A DNA stretch of 64,000 nucleotides. It comes from Natronococcus amylolyticus DSM 10524 (lineage in GTDB: Archaea > Halobacteriota > Halobacteria > Halobacteriales > Natrialbaceae). The translations under genes were made by a program, and so were the position numbers. Under the pieces are notes generated by a model, which saw nothing but the letters and a program-made list of their open reading frames with translations, was not told where the DNA came from and did no database searches. Position 1 is the stretch's first letter. The number at the start of each line of letters is the position of its first letter. Location of the stretch: positions 151,352 through 215,351 of the forward strand of contig NZ_AOIB01000014.1 of assembly GCF_000337675.1 (NCBI RefSeq). Reading direction: 5' to 3'. Shown here one piece after another: positions 32,337-41,381 of this stretch.

Positions 32337-35297
32337 ATGGTACCGCACACGAGCCCGCAGTCGACTCGCCCCGTTCGGTTGCTCTACGTCGATCCGGACC
32401 GCGAGGCGGCCGCCACGACGACGAGCGCGCTCGAGGCGAGCGGGGCGATAGACGTGACGATGGCGACAGGGGCGGGCGACGCGCTCGAGCGACTCACCGA
32501 CGGCGGGTTCGACTGTCTCGTGACCGACACCGACCTCCCCGGACGGGACGGCGTCGACCTGCTCGAGGCCGTCCGCGAGCGTCAGTCCGACCTCCCCGTC
32601 GTCTTGCTCGTCCGAACGGCTGACGACGCGACCGTCGACCGGGCGCGGGCGGCGGGCGCGACCGACGTCCTGCGAAAGGAGGACGCGACGCGGGGACGAT
32701 GGCTCGCATCGCGTATCGCGTCCCTGGTCGACGAGCGGGATCTCGGGATCGCGCCCGGCGACGACAGTGCGGACGAAGGGTCCCTTCCGGCGGCGGGCGG
32801 GAGCTGCCTGTTCGACGACCGGCTTCGCGTGATCGAGGTCAGCGAGCTGTTTGCGAACCTGTACGGCTACGAGCCGGACGCGCTGCTCGGCGAACCCTGG
32901 ACCGTGCTGTTTCCGGACGATCGAGGCCCGCGGACGGCCGAGACCGTCCGCGGGACGATCGATCGCCGGGGGTCGACGATCGACGACACGCTCGGCGTAC
33001 GGACGGACGGCCGCGCGATTCCCGTACAGCGGTCGGTGACGGCGACCGACTCGGAAACGTACCTGTGTAGCGTGCTGGATCTCAGCGGAACCGACAGGGG
33101 GAGCGTTCCGATCGAACGGAACGCGCGCCGAGAGCGCGCGCTCGCGGCGCTCTCGAGGGAACTCCGCGAGGAGTCCGATTCGGACGCGTTCTTCGAGCGT
33201 GTCGCGACCGCGGTCGCTGACGCGGTCGGCGCCGACTGCTGTGGGCTGTTCGAGTCGCGCCCGGACGCGGTCGTCCTCCGGGCTGTCGCGGGCTGGCGGG
33301 ACGGTGTCGGCCGACTCGTCGGTCGGCCGACGACCCCATCCCATCCAAACCGAAAGGCTCGACCCGGCGACTTCGTGACGTTCCTCGATCGGGAAGCCGA
33401 CGACCGCTCCGCGCTGTCCTCGCTGTTGCGCGAGCACAGGATCGAGGACGGTTTCGAGGCTCCCATCGGAACCACCGCCGACCGACCGTGGGGGTTCCTC
33501 GGGGTCTACACGGCGGTGCGCCGGGACTTCTCGGCAGCCGAAATCGCGTTCGTCCGGGGCGTAACGTCGCTGCTCGGCGCCCGCCTCGAGCGCGATCGGG
33601 CGGACGCGGCGTGGACGACTGTCGTCGCGCTCCCAACCGAGGTTCGTCGCGGCGAGTCGCCCCGCGACGTCATCCGCCGAACCGTCGACGCACTGGCCGA
33701 GATCCCCGGCGTCTCGGCCGTGACGGGCTACCTGTACGACGAGCGCGAGGACGCGCTCGAGCGCTCCGCCCGCGCCGGAACGTTCACCGAGGCCGACGGT
33801 CAGCCAGCGTCGACGCTCGAGGGAGAAACGGCCTGGCAAGCGTTCGTCGACCGCGATCGGACGCTCGTCCGCGAAGTCGCGCCGGAGCCCGACGAGGTGG
33901 TCTCGGAGCCGGGACTCGCTCGCGGCGTCGTCCTCCCGCTCGGGGAACACGGGGTCCTCGTCGCGGCGGTCGACGGCGTCGACGAGCTTCTCGAGCCGCT
34001 CGCAACCGCCACCTCGATCGCACGGGCGGCGCTGGAACGGCGCGAAGGCGAGCGGTTGCTGGCGGCTCGTGAGGAGACGATCGGCGCTCAGGCGAAACGC
34101 CTCGAGCGGCTCGGGGCGAGCGCCGCCCTCGGGCGCCGGATCGACGGGGCGATCGCCACCGCTGCCTCGAGAGCGGAGCTCGAGGCGGCAGCGTGCGATC
34201 GACTGGTCGACCACGAGCGGGTCGCGTTCGCCTGGATCGGCGCGTACGACGTCGTCGGCGAAGTAATCGAACCTCGGGCGTGGGCCGGCGCCGAGCGAAG
34301 CTACCTCAACACCGTCTCGATCGACACGACCGCTCCGCCGGACGAACAGGATCCGACTGGTGCCGCAGTTCGGACGGGGAAATCGCAGTGCCGCAAGCGG
34401 CTCCTGGCCGGCGACCGTCAGGAACGCTGGCGACGCGAGGCAGCCAGACGGGGCTACCGGTCGGCTCTGAGCGTGCCGATCGGCTACGCGGAGCTCCGGT
34501 ACGGCGGGCTGACGGTTTACGCCGACCGTCATGACGCGTTCGCCGACGAGGAGCGATGCGCGCTCGAGGCGATCGGCGAGCGGCTCGGCCACGCGGTTCA
34601 CGCCCTCGAAGTCACCCGTTCGTTACTGGAGACGACCGACGTCGTCGAGCTGGAGTTCCAACTGCGGGACGCCGATCTCGCCTTCGTTCGGTGGGCTGTC
34701 GAGGCGGACGCCCGGATCGAACTCGAGAGCGTCGTCGCCCGGAGCGACGGCTCGATCCGCGGGCTGTTCACGGTCGAGGGGACGTCGGTCGAGCGCGTTC
34801 TCGAACTCGCGGGCCGGGCACCGGAAGTAACCGAGACGTCGTTCGTCACCGAGCGCGACGATACGCGACTGTTCGCGTGTCTGTTTACCCGGGACAGCAT
34901 CGTCTCTCGACTGCTCGAGTACGGCGCCGTCGTCCGGTCACTGGAAAGCGCTCCGGACGGCGCGACGGTCGTCGCCGAGCTGCCGGGCGATGCCGACGTC
35001 CGACGGGTCGTCGACGCGGTTTCGGCGTCGTTTCCTGGCGCGAAGCTCGTCCGTCGTCGTCACGAGGATCGCCGCTCACGGACGCGGTTCGAGTTCCTGG
35101 CGGAGGTCGAGCGCCGGCTCACGGACAGACAGTACGAAGTGCTGCGAACCGCGTACGCCAGCGGCTACTACGAGACGCCCCGCGAGAGCAGCGGCGCGGA
35201 GGTCGCCGCGCTGCTGGACATCGCCCAGCCGACGTTCAACCATCACCTCCACGCTGCACAGCGGAAGCTCCTGACGGTGCTGTTCGCCGACGACTGA
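32337..35297 (+). CDS. Giant REC-PAS-GAF regulator with bat/HTH-10 output
   Basis: 986 residues. Receiver domain about 12-125: acidic Asp in LLYVDPD, phospho-acceptor in CLVTDTDLPGRDG, Lys in VLRKEDA. PAS domain about 150-250 (FDDRLRVIEVSELFANLYGY). GAF-like domains about 265-420, 430-580 and 590-755 (VAFAWIGAYDVVGEVIEPRA). Bacterioopsin-activator (bat) module about 765-910. C-terminal HTH-10 about 930-985: LTDRQYEVLRTAYASGYYET, then EVAALLDIAQPTFNHHLHAA. It probably binds DNA after sensing a small ligand or a phosphorelay. A paralogous design lies at 44275. The targets are unknown. Confidence 0.93.
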   Translation: MVPHTSPQSTRPVRLLYVDPDREAAATTTSALEASGAIDVTMATGAGDALERLTDGGFDCLVTDTDLPGRDGVDLLEAVRERQSDLPVVLLVRTADDATVDRARAAGATDVLRKEDATRGRWLASRIASLVDERDLGIAPGDDSADEGSLPAAGGSCLFDDRLRVIEVSELFANLYGYEPDALLGEPWTVLFPDDRGPRTAETVRGTIDRRGSTIDDTLGVRTDGRAIPVQRSVTATDSETYLCSVLDLSGTDRGSVPIERNARRERALAALSRELREESDSDAFFERVATAVADAVGADCCGLFESRPDAVVLRAVAGWRDGVGRLVGRPTTPSHPNRKARPGDFVTFLDREADDRSALSSLLREHRIEDGFEAPIGTTADRPWGFLGVYTAVRRDFSAAEIAFVRGVTSLLGARLERDRADAAWTTVVALPTEVRRGESPRDVIRRTVDALAEIPGVSAVTGYLYDEREDALERSARAGTFTEADGQPASTLEGETAWQAFVDRDRTLVREVAPEPDEVVSEPGLARGVVLPLGEHGVLVAAVDGVDELLEPLATATSIARAALERREGERLLAAREETIGAQAKRLERLGASAALGRRIDGAIATAASRAELEAAACDRLVDHERVAFAWIGAYDVVGEVIEPRAWAGAERSYLNTVSIDTTAPPDEQDPTGAAVRTGKSQCRKRLLAGDRQERWRREAARRGYRSALSVPIGYAELRYGGLTVYADRHDAFADEERCALEAIGERLGHAVHALEVTRSLLETTDVVELEFQLRDADLAFVRWAVEADARIELESVVARSDGSIRGLFTVEGTSVERVLELAGRAPEVTETSFVTERDDTRLFACLFTRDSIVSRLLEYGAVVRSLESAPDGATVVAELPGDADVRRVVDAVSASFPGAKLVRRRHEDRRSRTRFEFLAEVERRLTDRQYEVLRTAYASGYYETPRESSGAEVAALLDIAQPTFNHHLHAAQRKLLTVLFADD

Positions 35298-35560
35298 CCG
35301 GCGCTCCGGGTGGTTACAGATACCGATGACGTGTAGAGGGTGACGGCCGACGACGGATGGGAACGCCGACCGACAACAGTACCGAAGGGCGTCGGTTGGG
35401 GAACGTCCGACTACATAGGCCGCCCGTTCTTTGCCATTCGGGGCGTTCGAGTACTCGGTGATCGGACGAGCGGGGACTCCCGACCGCCCCGTTCCGCGCC
35501 ACCGACCGAGGCGGCTCGGCGATCAGTCGACCCACCGATCGAACGCGAAAGGAGAGACCG

Positions 35561-35743
35561 ATGACATCACACATCAAACTGTACGGATCGAAGAGCGACC
35601 GATTCGAGGAGATCAAACACCGAATGGAAGAACAGCTCGGCTACGAGCCATCGAACCCGGAGGTCGTCGGGCTAATGATGGCAACGTACGAGTCCGATGG
35701 CACCGACGGACTGCAGGTGAACAGGCACAGTCCCCGGATGTAG
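35561..35743 (+). CDS. 60-residue helical protein, possible DNA-binding regulator
   Basis: MTSHIKLYGSKSDRFEEIKH then RMEEQLGYEPSNPEVVGLMM. The pattern of one beta strand (HIKLYG) followed by two helices with conserved Pro-Ser (PSNPEVV) resembles short haloarchaeal ribbon-helix-helix-like proteins. The last 18 residues look disordered. No partner is visible. It lies between the giant regulator and a convergent lipoprotein gene, and 264 bp of non-coding DNA precede it. Confidence 0.65.
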   Translation: MTSHIKLYGSKSDRFEEIKHRMEEQLGYEPSNPEVVGLMMATYESDGTDGLQVNRHSPRM

Positions 35744-35784
35744 CGAGCAGGTTTTTCGGTCGCGGTTCGATCGAGGAGTTCCGG

Positions 35785-36903
35785 CTAGCGCAGCCGCCAG
35801 AACTCCTTCTCACCCTCCCACTCCGGCGGCTCGAGCAGCCAGTAGAGCTCCTCCCGGTCGCGCTCGAGGTGGTAGGCCATCGACCCGTCGTACTGCTCGC
35901 CGTCGGTGAGGGAGACCGTCTCGTCGAAGCGCTTGAGCGACGACAGCGCGTCGGGCTCGGCCGGGTAGCTCCAGCCCGTTTCGTCCTTGAGCCGCGTCCG
36001 GTCGCCGAGTTCGAACTCCCGATCCCGGCCGGAGTCGTTCGTCACGGTGACGCCGACGACGACGTACTCGTGGTCCGCCTCGGGATCGAAGAACGGGCCG
36101 AGATCGTTCCCGGAGCCCAGTCGATCGACGCTGATCTCGAGCCCGTCGCGTTCGACCCCGGTTCCGAACTCGGCGATCGGAACCCGAAGCTCCTGCTCGA
36201 GGGTCGCGACCTCGTCGGCCTCGGTCTCGAGGTCGACGACGACGCCGTCGGCTTCGAACGCCTCCGGAGCCTCGCCGTCGATCGCCAGCGACGAGACGGC
36301 CCGGCCGCGCGGGAGTTCGTAGGCGAACTCGCCACGTTCGACCTCGCCGGGCGCCAGCGAGCCGTCCGCGAGTGCGGTCTCGCTCACCGACCGAGCCTGC
36401 GAGTACGTCCGCTCCCGCGCGTCCTCGAGCACCAGCTCGAACGCGTCGCCCGTGGAGACGAACTCGTCGCCCGCGTTCTTGAGGGCGAACTCGACGACGA
36501 GGAACTCCTCGTCTGCGCTCGCCTGCCGTCGCTCGTCGTCGTCCAGGAGCGGTCGATCCGCCTCGTCGACGACGAGCCCGTCGAAGGAGCGCCGACGGCT
36601 GACGTCGCTGACGACGAACTCCAGGTCCTCGCCCTCGACGAGTTCGCCGACCGCGGCCGTCCGCTCGCCCGTTTCGTCGTCACCGTCCCCGTCGTCATCG
36701 TCGTCGCCCGTGTCATCATCGTCATCACTCGTGTCGTCCGACCCCGAGCCGTCGCGTTCGTCCGTCGGTGCCGCCGAGTCGGTCGTCCGACTCGAGTCGT
36801 CGCTTCCGTCGGCATCCGAACCCGTCTCCGTGCGGGTCCCCGTACAGCCCGCGAACGCGAGGAGGCTTCCTCCGGCGAGGCCGACGAACGTTCGTCGTTT
36901 CAT
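35785..36903 (-). CDS. Tat lipoprotein with two DUF4352-like domains
   Basis: 372 residues. Signal MKRRTFVGLAGGSLLAFAGC has twin Arg and a lipobox (LAFAGC), so it is a lipid-anchored exported protein. A 65-residue Asp/Ser/Gly linker follows. Two immunoglobulin-like DUF4352 domains: about 85-205 (EDLEFVVSDVSRRRSF, EEFLVVEFALKNAGDEFVST) and about 240-365 (LEISVDRLGSGNDLGPFFD, EYVVVGVTVTNDSGRD). DUF4352 proteins are surface or periplasm-like lipoproteins of unknown ligand. The gap 36904-37081 is non-coding. Confidence 0.88.
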   Translation of the reverse strand: MKRRTFVGLAGGSLLAFAGCTGTRTETGSDADGSDDSSRTTDSAAPTDERDGSGSDDTSDDDDDTGDDDDDGDGDDETGERTAAVGELVEGEDLEFVVSDVSRRRSFDGLVVDEADRPLLDDDERRQASADEEFLVVEFALKNAGDEFVSTGDAFELVLEDARERTYSQARSVSETALADGSLAPGEVERGEFAYELPRGRAVSSLAIDGEAPEAFEADGVVVDLETEADEVATLEQELRVPIAEFGTGVERDGLEISVDRLGSGNDLGPFFDPEADHEYVVVGVTVTNDSGRDREFELGDRTRLKDETGWSYPAEPDALSSLKRFDETVSLTDGEQYDGSMAYHLERDREELYWLLEPPEWEGEKEFWRLR

Positions 36904-37081
36904 TGGCCGTACGGACGGCTGCGAGGAGCCTATAGGGTCGGTGAAAGATGGGGTCGAATCGGGGTTTGCCGAGCCGAGACGGTGGCGAACTTGCTCGCCG
37001 ACCCGGGCGCCCGCTGGTAGGGTGGTCAGCTCGAAGAAAGAAAGAAACGAGTGGTCGGTTCGCGTCCGTTACGGGACGGTG

Positions 37082-38935
37082 TCAGTTCGCCGCTGCAGCC
37101 GCGAGTGCTGCGGTGGCCATCGCGGGCATCATCGAGGCGTTGAGATCCGAGTCGAAGTAGTCGCAGTCGTCCTCGGAGCCCGAGGAGGAACTCGAGTCCT
37201 CGCTCGTCGACTGGGAGCTCTTCCGGTCGCTGTCGACGTCGCTGCTGCTTCTGGTCGTCTCGCTCTCGTCGCGGTCGGCGTCGCTCTCGCTCTCGTCGAG
37301 TTCGCTCTCGGCGTCGCTCGAGTCGTCGCTCTCGCTTTCGGTCCGGTCGCTGGCGCTCGAGTCGCTCTCGCTGTCCGAGCTGCTCTCACTGTCCGAGCTG
37401 GAGCGTTCGATCTCGTCGACGCCGGTGTCGCTCTCGCTGTCGGTGTCGAGTTCGGACTCGGAGCTCTCGCTGCGGTCGCTCTCGGTCGTGTCGTTGTCGA
37501 TCGTGTGGGTGCTGCCGTCGCGCTCGGTGGTGAGACTGGAGCTGCTGCGCTCGCTCTCGTCGGACTCGCTCGAGTCGCGCTCGGCGTCGCTGTCCGACGT
37601 CTCGAGTTCGCTCTCGGCGTTGTCGTTGTTCGTCTCGCTCACGCTGCGATCGCTCTCGTCGCTGCTGCTCGCGGCGCTGTCGCGCTCGTTGTCGCTCTCG
37701 CTGGCGTCGCGCTCGCTCTCGTCCGATTCGCTCTCGGAGCCCTGATCGCTGGACTCGCTGACGTCGCGCTCGCTCTCGTCGCTGGAGCTGCTGTCGCGCT
37801 CGCTGTCGCTCTCGCGGTCGTCGAGTTCGCTCTCCTCGCGTTCGCTCTCGTCGCTCGCGACGTCGCTCTCGTCGCTGTCACTGGAGCTGCTGTCGCTGGC
37901 GCTCTCCGTGCGGTCGCTCGAGCTGGACTCGCTCTCCTCGCTTTCGCTCTCGCTGTCGATGACGTCGAAGCTGTCGCGGTCGGCGTCGTTGCGCTCGACG
38001 AGGTCGCGCTCGTCGTGCTCGGAGTCGCTCTCGCTTTCCTCGCGGTCGCTCTCGTCGCTCTCGGTCAGCTCGGAGTCACTCTCGTCGCTCTCCGAGTCGC
38101 TCGTCGTGGACTCGCTGTCGCTGGCGTCGCGCTCGCTCTCCTCGCGGTCGAGGGAGCTCGAGGCGGCGTCACGCTCGGAGTCGCTCTCGTCGCTGGCGTC
38201 GCGCTCGCTCTCCTCGCGGTCGAGGCTGTCGTTGTCGACGTCGCGGTCGGAGCTGTCGCGCTCGCTCTCGCTCGAGTCGCGGTCGCTCGAGCTCGCGCTT
38301 TCGTCGCTGTCGCTCGCCGTGACCTCCGTCTCGTCGAGGCTGCTGTCGTTGTTGGAGCTGTCGCGCTCGCTGTGCGTGCTGTCGCTCTCGCTCTCGCTGT
38401 CGGAGGCGTCGCTAGCATCGCGCTCGCTATCGCGGTCGTCCTGGACGTTCTCGACGTCGCTCTCGTCGCTCTCGCTCTCGCTCGAGTCGCGGTCGCTCTC
38501 GTCGCTCTCGCTGACGTCACGCTCGCTCGAGCTGTCGCGCTGTTCGTCGCGGTCGTTCAGCTCGGAGTCGGTCTCCTCGCTGTCGCTGTCGCTCGAACTG
38601 TCGCTCGCGCTGTCGCTCTCGTCGCTCTCGCTGACCTCGCGGTCGCTCGAACTGTCACTCGAGCTGTCGCGCTCGGAGACGTCTCGCGTACTATCGCTCT
38701 CGCTGACGTCGCTACTGGAGCGATCTGACTCGCTCTCGCTGTCGCTCTCGCTCTCGTCCGATTCGTCGGCGGAGCTGCTCTCTTCGTCGTCGTGTTCGCT
38801 CGAATCACATCGGTCGGTGTCCTGTGCGCTGAGTGCGGCCGGGCTGGCGTCGCCGCCGAGGACGCCTCCCGCTCCGACTGCACCGGCTAACACGAGAAGA
38901 CCGACGAATGTGATAACAATGATTTTTCGACTCAT
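37082..38935 (-). CDS. Ser/Asp/Glu/Arg-rich low-complexity surface protein A
   Basis: 617 residues. A hydrophobic N-terminal helix (IIVITFVGLLVLAGAVGAGG, 5-24) acts as signal or anchor. Residues about 43-590 are built almost only from Ser, Asp, Glu, Arg and Ala in irregular SESD/SERD words (e.g. DVSESDESDRDSSESESDES). Only two Cys exist, at 43 (DRCDSSE) and 591 (DDCDYFD). The last 20 residues are Ala/Met-rich and hydrophobic (MMPAMATAALAAAAA). The design recalls Ser-Asp repeat adhesins or a glycosylated stalk, but no adhesin domain is present. It is paralogous to the protein at 41382, sharing blocks such as DSELNDRDEQRDS and SDESDRSVSET. Confidence 0.85.
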   Translation of the reverse strand: MSRKIIVITFVGLLVLAGAVGAGGVLGGDASPAALSAQDTDRCDSSEHDDEESSSADESDESESDSESESDRSSSDVSESDSTRDVSERDSSSDSSSDREVSESDESDSASDSSSDSDSEETDSELNDRDEQRDSSSERDVSESDESDRDSSESESDESDVENVQDDRDSERDASDASDSESESDSTHSERDSSNNDSSLDETEVTASDSDESASSSDRDSSESERDSSDRDVDNDSLDREESERDASDESDSERDAASSSLDREESERDASDSESTTSDSESDESDSELTESDESDREESESDSEHDERDLVERNDADRDSFDVIDSESESEESESSSSDRTESASDSSSSDSDESDVASDESEREESELDDRESDSERDSSSSDESERDVSESSDQGSESESDESERDASESDNERDSAASSSDESDRSVSETNNDNAESELETSDSDAERDSSESDESERSSSSLTTERDGSTHTIDNDTTESDRSESSESELDTDSESDTGVDEIERSSSDSESSSDSESDSSASDRTESESDDSSDAESELDESESDADRDESETTRSSSDVDSDRKSSQSTSEDSSSSSGSEDDCDYFDSDLNASMMPAMATAALAAAAAN

Positions 38936-39234
38936 CTGTGCGGTCTCTGTACCTAGCTGTCCATCTCGACTGATCGGCCGCTAGGCTACTCGAACATCCG
39001 CGCAACGGCTACAAAAACCGGCGACGAAGGGCGACGAAGGATCGGCCCGATCGACGCCGTATGGGTTCGCTCCGACACCGACGGAGCCGCCGGCCCGGTG
39101 GCCGGAACGGCCACAACGATCCGAGGTCCTCTCCGGTGACCCGTGGCGTTTCGCCGACGACCGACCCGATTCCGCGCCGTTGGCGGTCAGGATCCACCCA
39201 CGGCTCAAGGGTGCGCTCCGCCTTCGGTCGCTCG

Positions 39235-39921
39235 ATGAACCGGCGCGAGTTTCTCGGGGCGACAGGAGCGCTCGGAATAGCAGGGCTCTCGGGCGGCGCG
39301 CTCTCGACGGCGGCGAGCCAGGATCGGGACCAACGTTCGGACTCGGACCCGGACGACGAGGCGATTCTCGAGGTCACCGACCACGAGCTCGTCGCCGCGG
39401 ACGATGCAACCTATCTCGCGGCGACCGTCGAGAACGGCGGCGACGTCGCCGCGGGCTGGATCACCCTCGAGGTCGACTGGATCGACGCCCGCGACGAGCG
39501 CCTCGAGACCGACCTCGCCCACCTCGGTACCCTCGGTCCGGGGCAGAGCTGGCAGGCGCGCGCGTACTACAGCGGGTCTGAACCGGAACTGATCGCGGAC
39601 TACACCCTCGAGGGTCGGGCCGATCTCGAGCCCCTGCCCGTCCCCTCCGGGCTCGAGGTGCTCGAAAGCGACGTCGCCCTCGAGGGCGAGGAGGTCGTCG
39701 TGACGGGCCGCTTCGGGAACGGAACGGGCGAGGCACAGCCGAACGTCGACGTGATCGCGCTGCTGTCCGACGACGCCGGAACCGTCTTGGGCGACGTCTG
39801 GACAAACGAAGCGGACGTTCCGAGCGGGGAGTCGCGCTCGTTCGAGGGGCGCTGCAACGGACGCGACCGGGCGGACGACGTAGTCGATCACGAGGCTATC
39901 GTGACGAGTTCGGCGTTCTGA
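39235..39921 (+). CDS. Tat-exported FxLYD-like protein
   Basis: 228 residues from the ATG at 39235. Twin-Arg signal MNRREFLGATGALGIAGLSG. The mature part has two immunoglobulin-like beta sandwiches: about 45-125 (LEVTDHELVAADDATYLAAT, VAAGWITLEVDWIDARDERL) and about 145-225 (LEVLESDVALEGEEVVVTGR, SRSFEGRCNG). Such FxLYD/DUF3426-type domains are extracytoplasmic and of unknown ligand. There is one Cys near the C-terminus. It lies between the two low-complexity paralogues and could belong to the same surface region. The 299-bp gap 38936-39234 in front shows no gene. The adjacent gap 39922-40248 holds no gene either. Confidence 0.8.
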   Translation: MNRREFLGATGALGIAGLSGGALSTAASQDRDQRSDSDPDDEAILEVTDHELVAADDATYLAATVENGGDVAAGWITLEVDWIDARDERLETDLAHLGTLGPGQSWQARAYYSGSEPELIADYTLEGRADLEPLPVPSGLEVLESDVALEGEEVVVTGRFGNGTGEAQPNVDVIALLSDDAGTVLGDVWTNEADVPSGESRSFEGRCNGRDRADDVVDHEAIVTSSAF

Positions 39922-40248
39922 GACGGAAACGTGAGTCCGAGAATCCGATCCGAACTCCGCTTCGACCGCGCCCCTTCTTCCACGGACGTTTCCGCGCGAA
40001 CCGCGGCGTAAACGCGGTTTGCTCGACCCTCTCGAGGATCAGTGCTACGTTCCACGCAGGAAGGCGATGGATCGCAATAGCGTATGACGATACATCAGCC
40101 GAAAGGCAGCCTGCAGCGGTCAGAGGCAGTGTGTAGCACGACACTGGAAGTGGAAAACAGCGCCAGCATATTTTGCGAGATTTCGATAGAAATTGGCCGT
40201 CCGACGGTTCGAGAAACCTATTTGGTATTTGGTGGCATATAGCATTCG

Positions 40249-41324
40249 ATGAAGTATTTTGTCACCGGTTCGACCGGATTGATCGGATCGCGCGTAACGA
40301 CGGAGCTTCTCGCAGCCGGTCACGATGTAGTTGGGCTGACCCGTTCGCGATCGAACGCCGATCACCTGCCCGAGTCGGTCACGGTGGTCGAAGGCGACAT
40401 CACCGACAAAGAGAGTCTGCGGGATGCGATGACCGGTGTGGACGGCGTGTTTCACATCGCTGCATGGTTTTATCTCGGCCCGGGCCCCCGTAACGCCGAA
40501 AAAGCCGAACGGATCAACGTGGAGGGGACCCGGAACGTTCTCGAGTTGATGAACGAACTGGAAATTCCAAAGGGCGTATACACCAGCACGCTCGGCGTGT
40601 ATCCACCCCGAGGGTTCGATTATATCGACGAAACGGTTGAGCCGGCGTGTATCCACCCCGAGGGTTCGATTATATCGACGAAACGGTTGAGCCGGCGTGC
40701 CCGAAGTCGGCCGTGTACTATCGGACGAAATGGGAGGCCCACTACGAAGTCGCCAGACCGCTGCTCGACGATGGACTCCCACTCGTCATCGTTCAACCGG
40801 GTGTCGTCTACGGACCTGGAGACAAGTCCTACGGATCGATTCGAGGGATGTTTCGGAACTACCTTCGGGGCGACCTTCCGATGATCCCACGCAACCACTA
40901 CGTACCCTGGGACCACGTCGGAGATATCGCTGCCGGGCACCTTCGCGCCATGGAACGGGAAGCGCCCGGAGAGACGTACATCATCTCGGGGAAGCCCCGC
41001 GACGCCGTCGACGTGCTCGAGTGTGCCGAGGAGATAACGGGCGTTTCGGTCCCTCGAGTCGTCTCCCCGAAGGTATTCGCAGGGCTCGCCAGCATAATGG
41101 GGATAACAGAGCGGATCGTTCCGCTACCGGAAGGATTCGAAGCCGAGGCGCTTCGGTTTTTCACCGATGTGCGATGGCCGGTGGATAACAGCAAGGCGTC
41201 GGAGGAACTAGGAATTACACATCGGCCGCTCGAGGAAGGCCTCCGGGATTATTTGGAGTGGGAGCTGGCTCAGTTGGACATGCGGGGCGACGCGAAAGGC
41301 GAGCCCCGGGAAGTCGCTCCCTAG
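40249..41324 (+). pseudogene. NAD-dependent epimerase/dehydratase split by a 50-bp tandem duplication
   Basis: The front part (40249 on) has the Rossmann start YFVTGSTGLIGSRVTTELLA, then VVEGDITDKESLRDAMTGVD and VFHIAAWFYLGPG. The back part has YYRTKWEAHYEVARPLLDDG (YxxxK), LPLVIVQPGVVYGPGD and a C-terminal substrate domain. The two halves are in different frames because 40593-40642 is repeated exactly at 40643-40692; 50 bp is not a multiple of 3. Removing one copy restores a single frame of 341 codons. As it stands translation from 40249 stops at 40884. This extended SDR resembles nucleoside-sugar epimerases or flavonol-reductase-like enzymes. Its GC is lower than that of its neighbours. Confidence 0.9.
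40593..40692. repeat. Exact 50-bp tandem duplication
   Basis: Copies at 40593-40642 and 40643-40692 are identical base for base. Each begins with CGGCGTG, and the same 7 bp follows the second copy at 40693-40699, the footprint of a duplication between two 7-bp microhomologies. Absence of any divergence suggests a recent event, a population variant or an assembly artefact. Confidence 0.95.
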
Positions 41325-41381
41325 CAACGCCGACATTCAGCAGGACGACAGAAAGGAAAACGACCGCAAAAGAGGCGACGC

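Noticed and set aside
32181-34601. 806-codon open frame on the minus strand across the giant regulator
   Set aside because: It is the antisense shadow of a strongly coding bat-type gene, with Arg-rich composition and no domain.
36452-38728. 758-codon plus-strand frame rich in Ser, Val and Ala opposite the low-complexity protein A
   Set aside because: It is the reverse-complement shadow of Ser/Asp repeats and lacks a start context; the minus-strand frame has signal helix, Cys pair and a paralogue.
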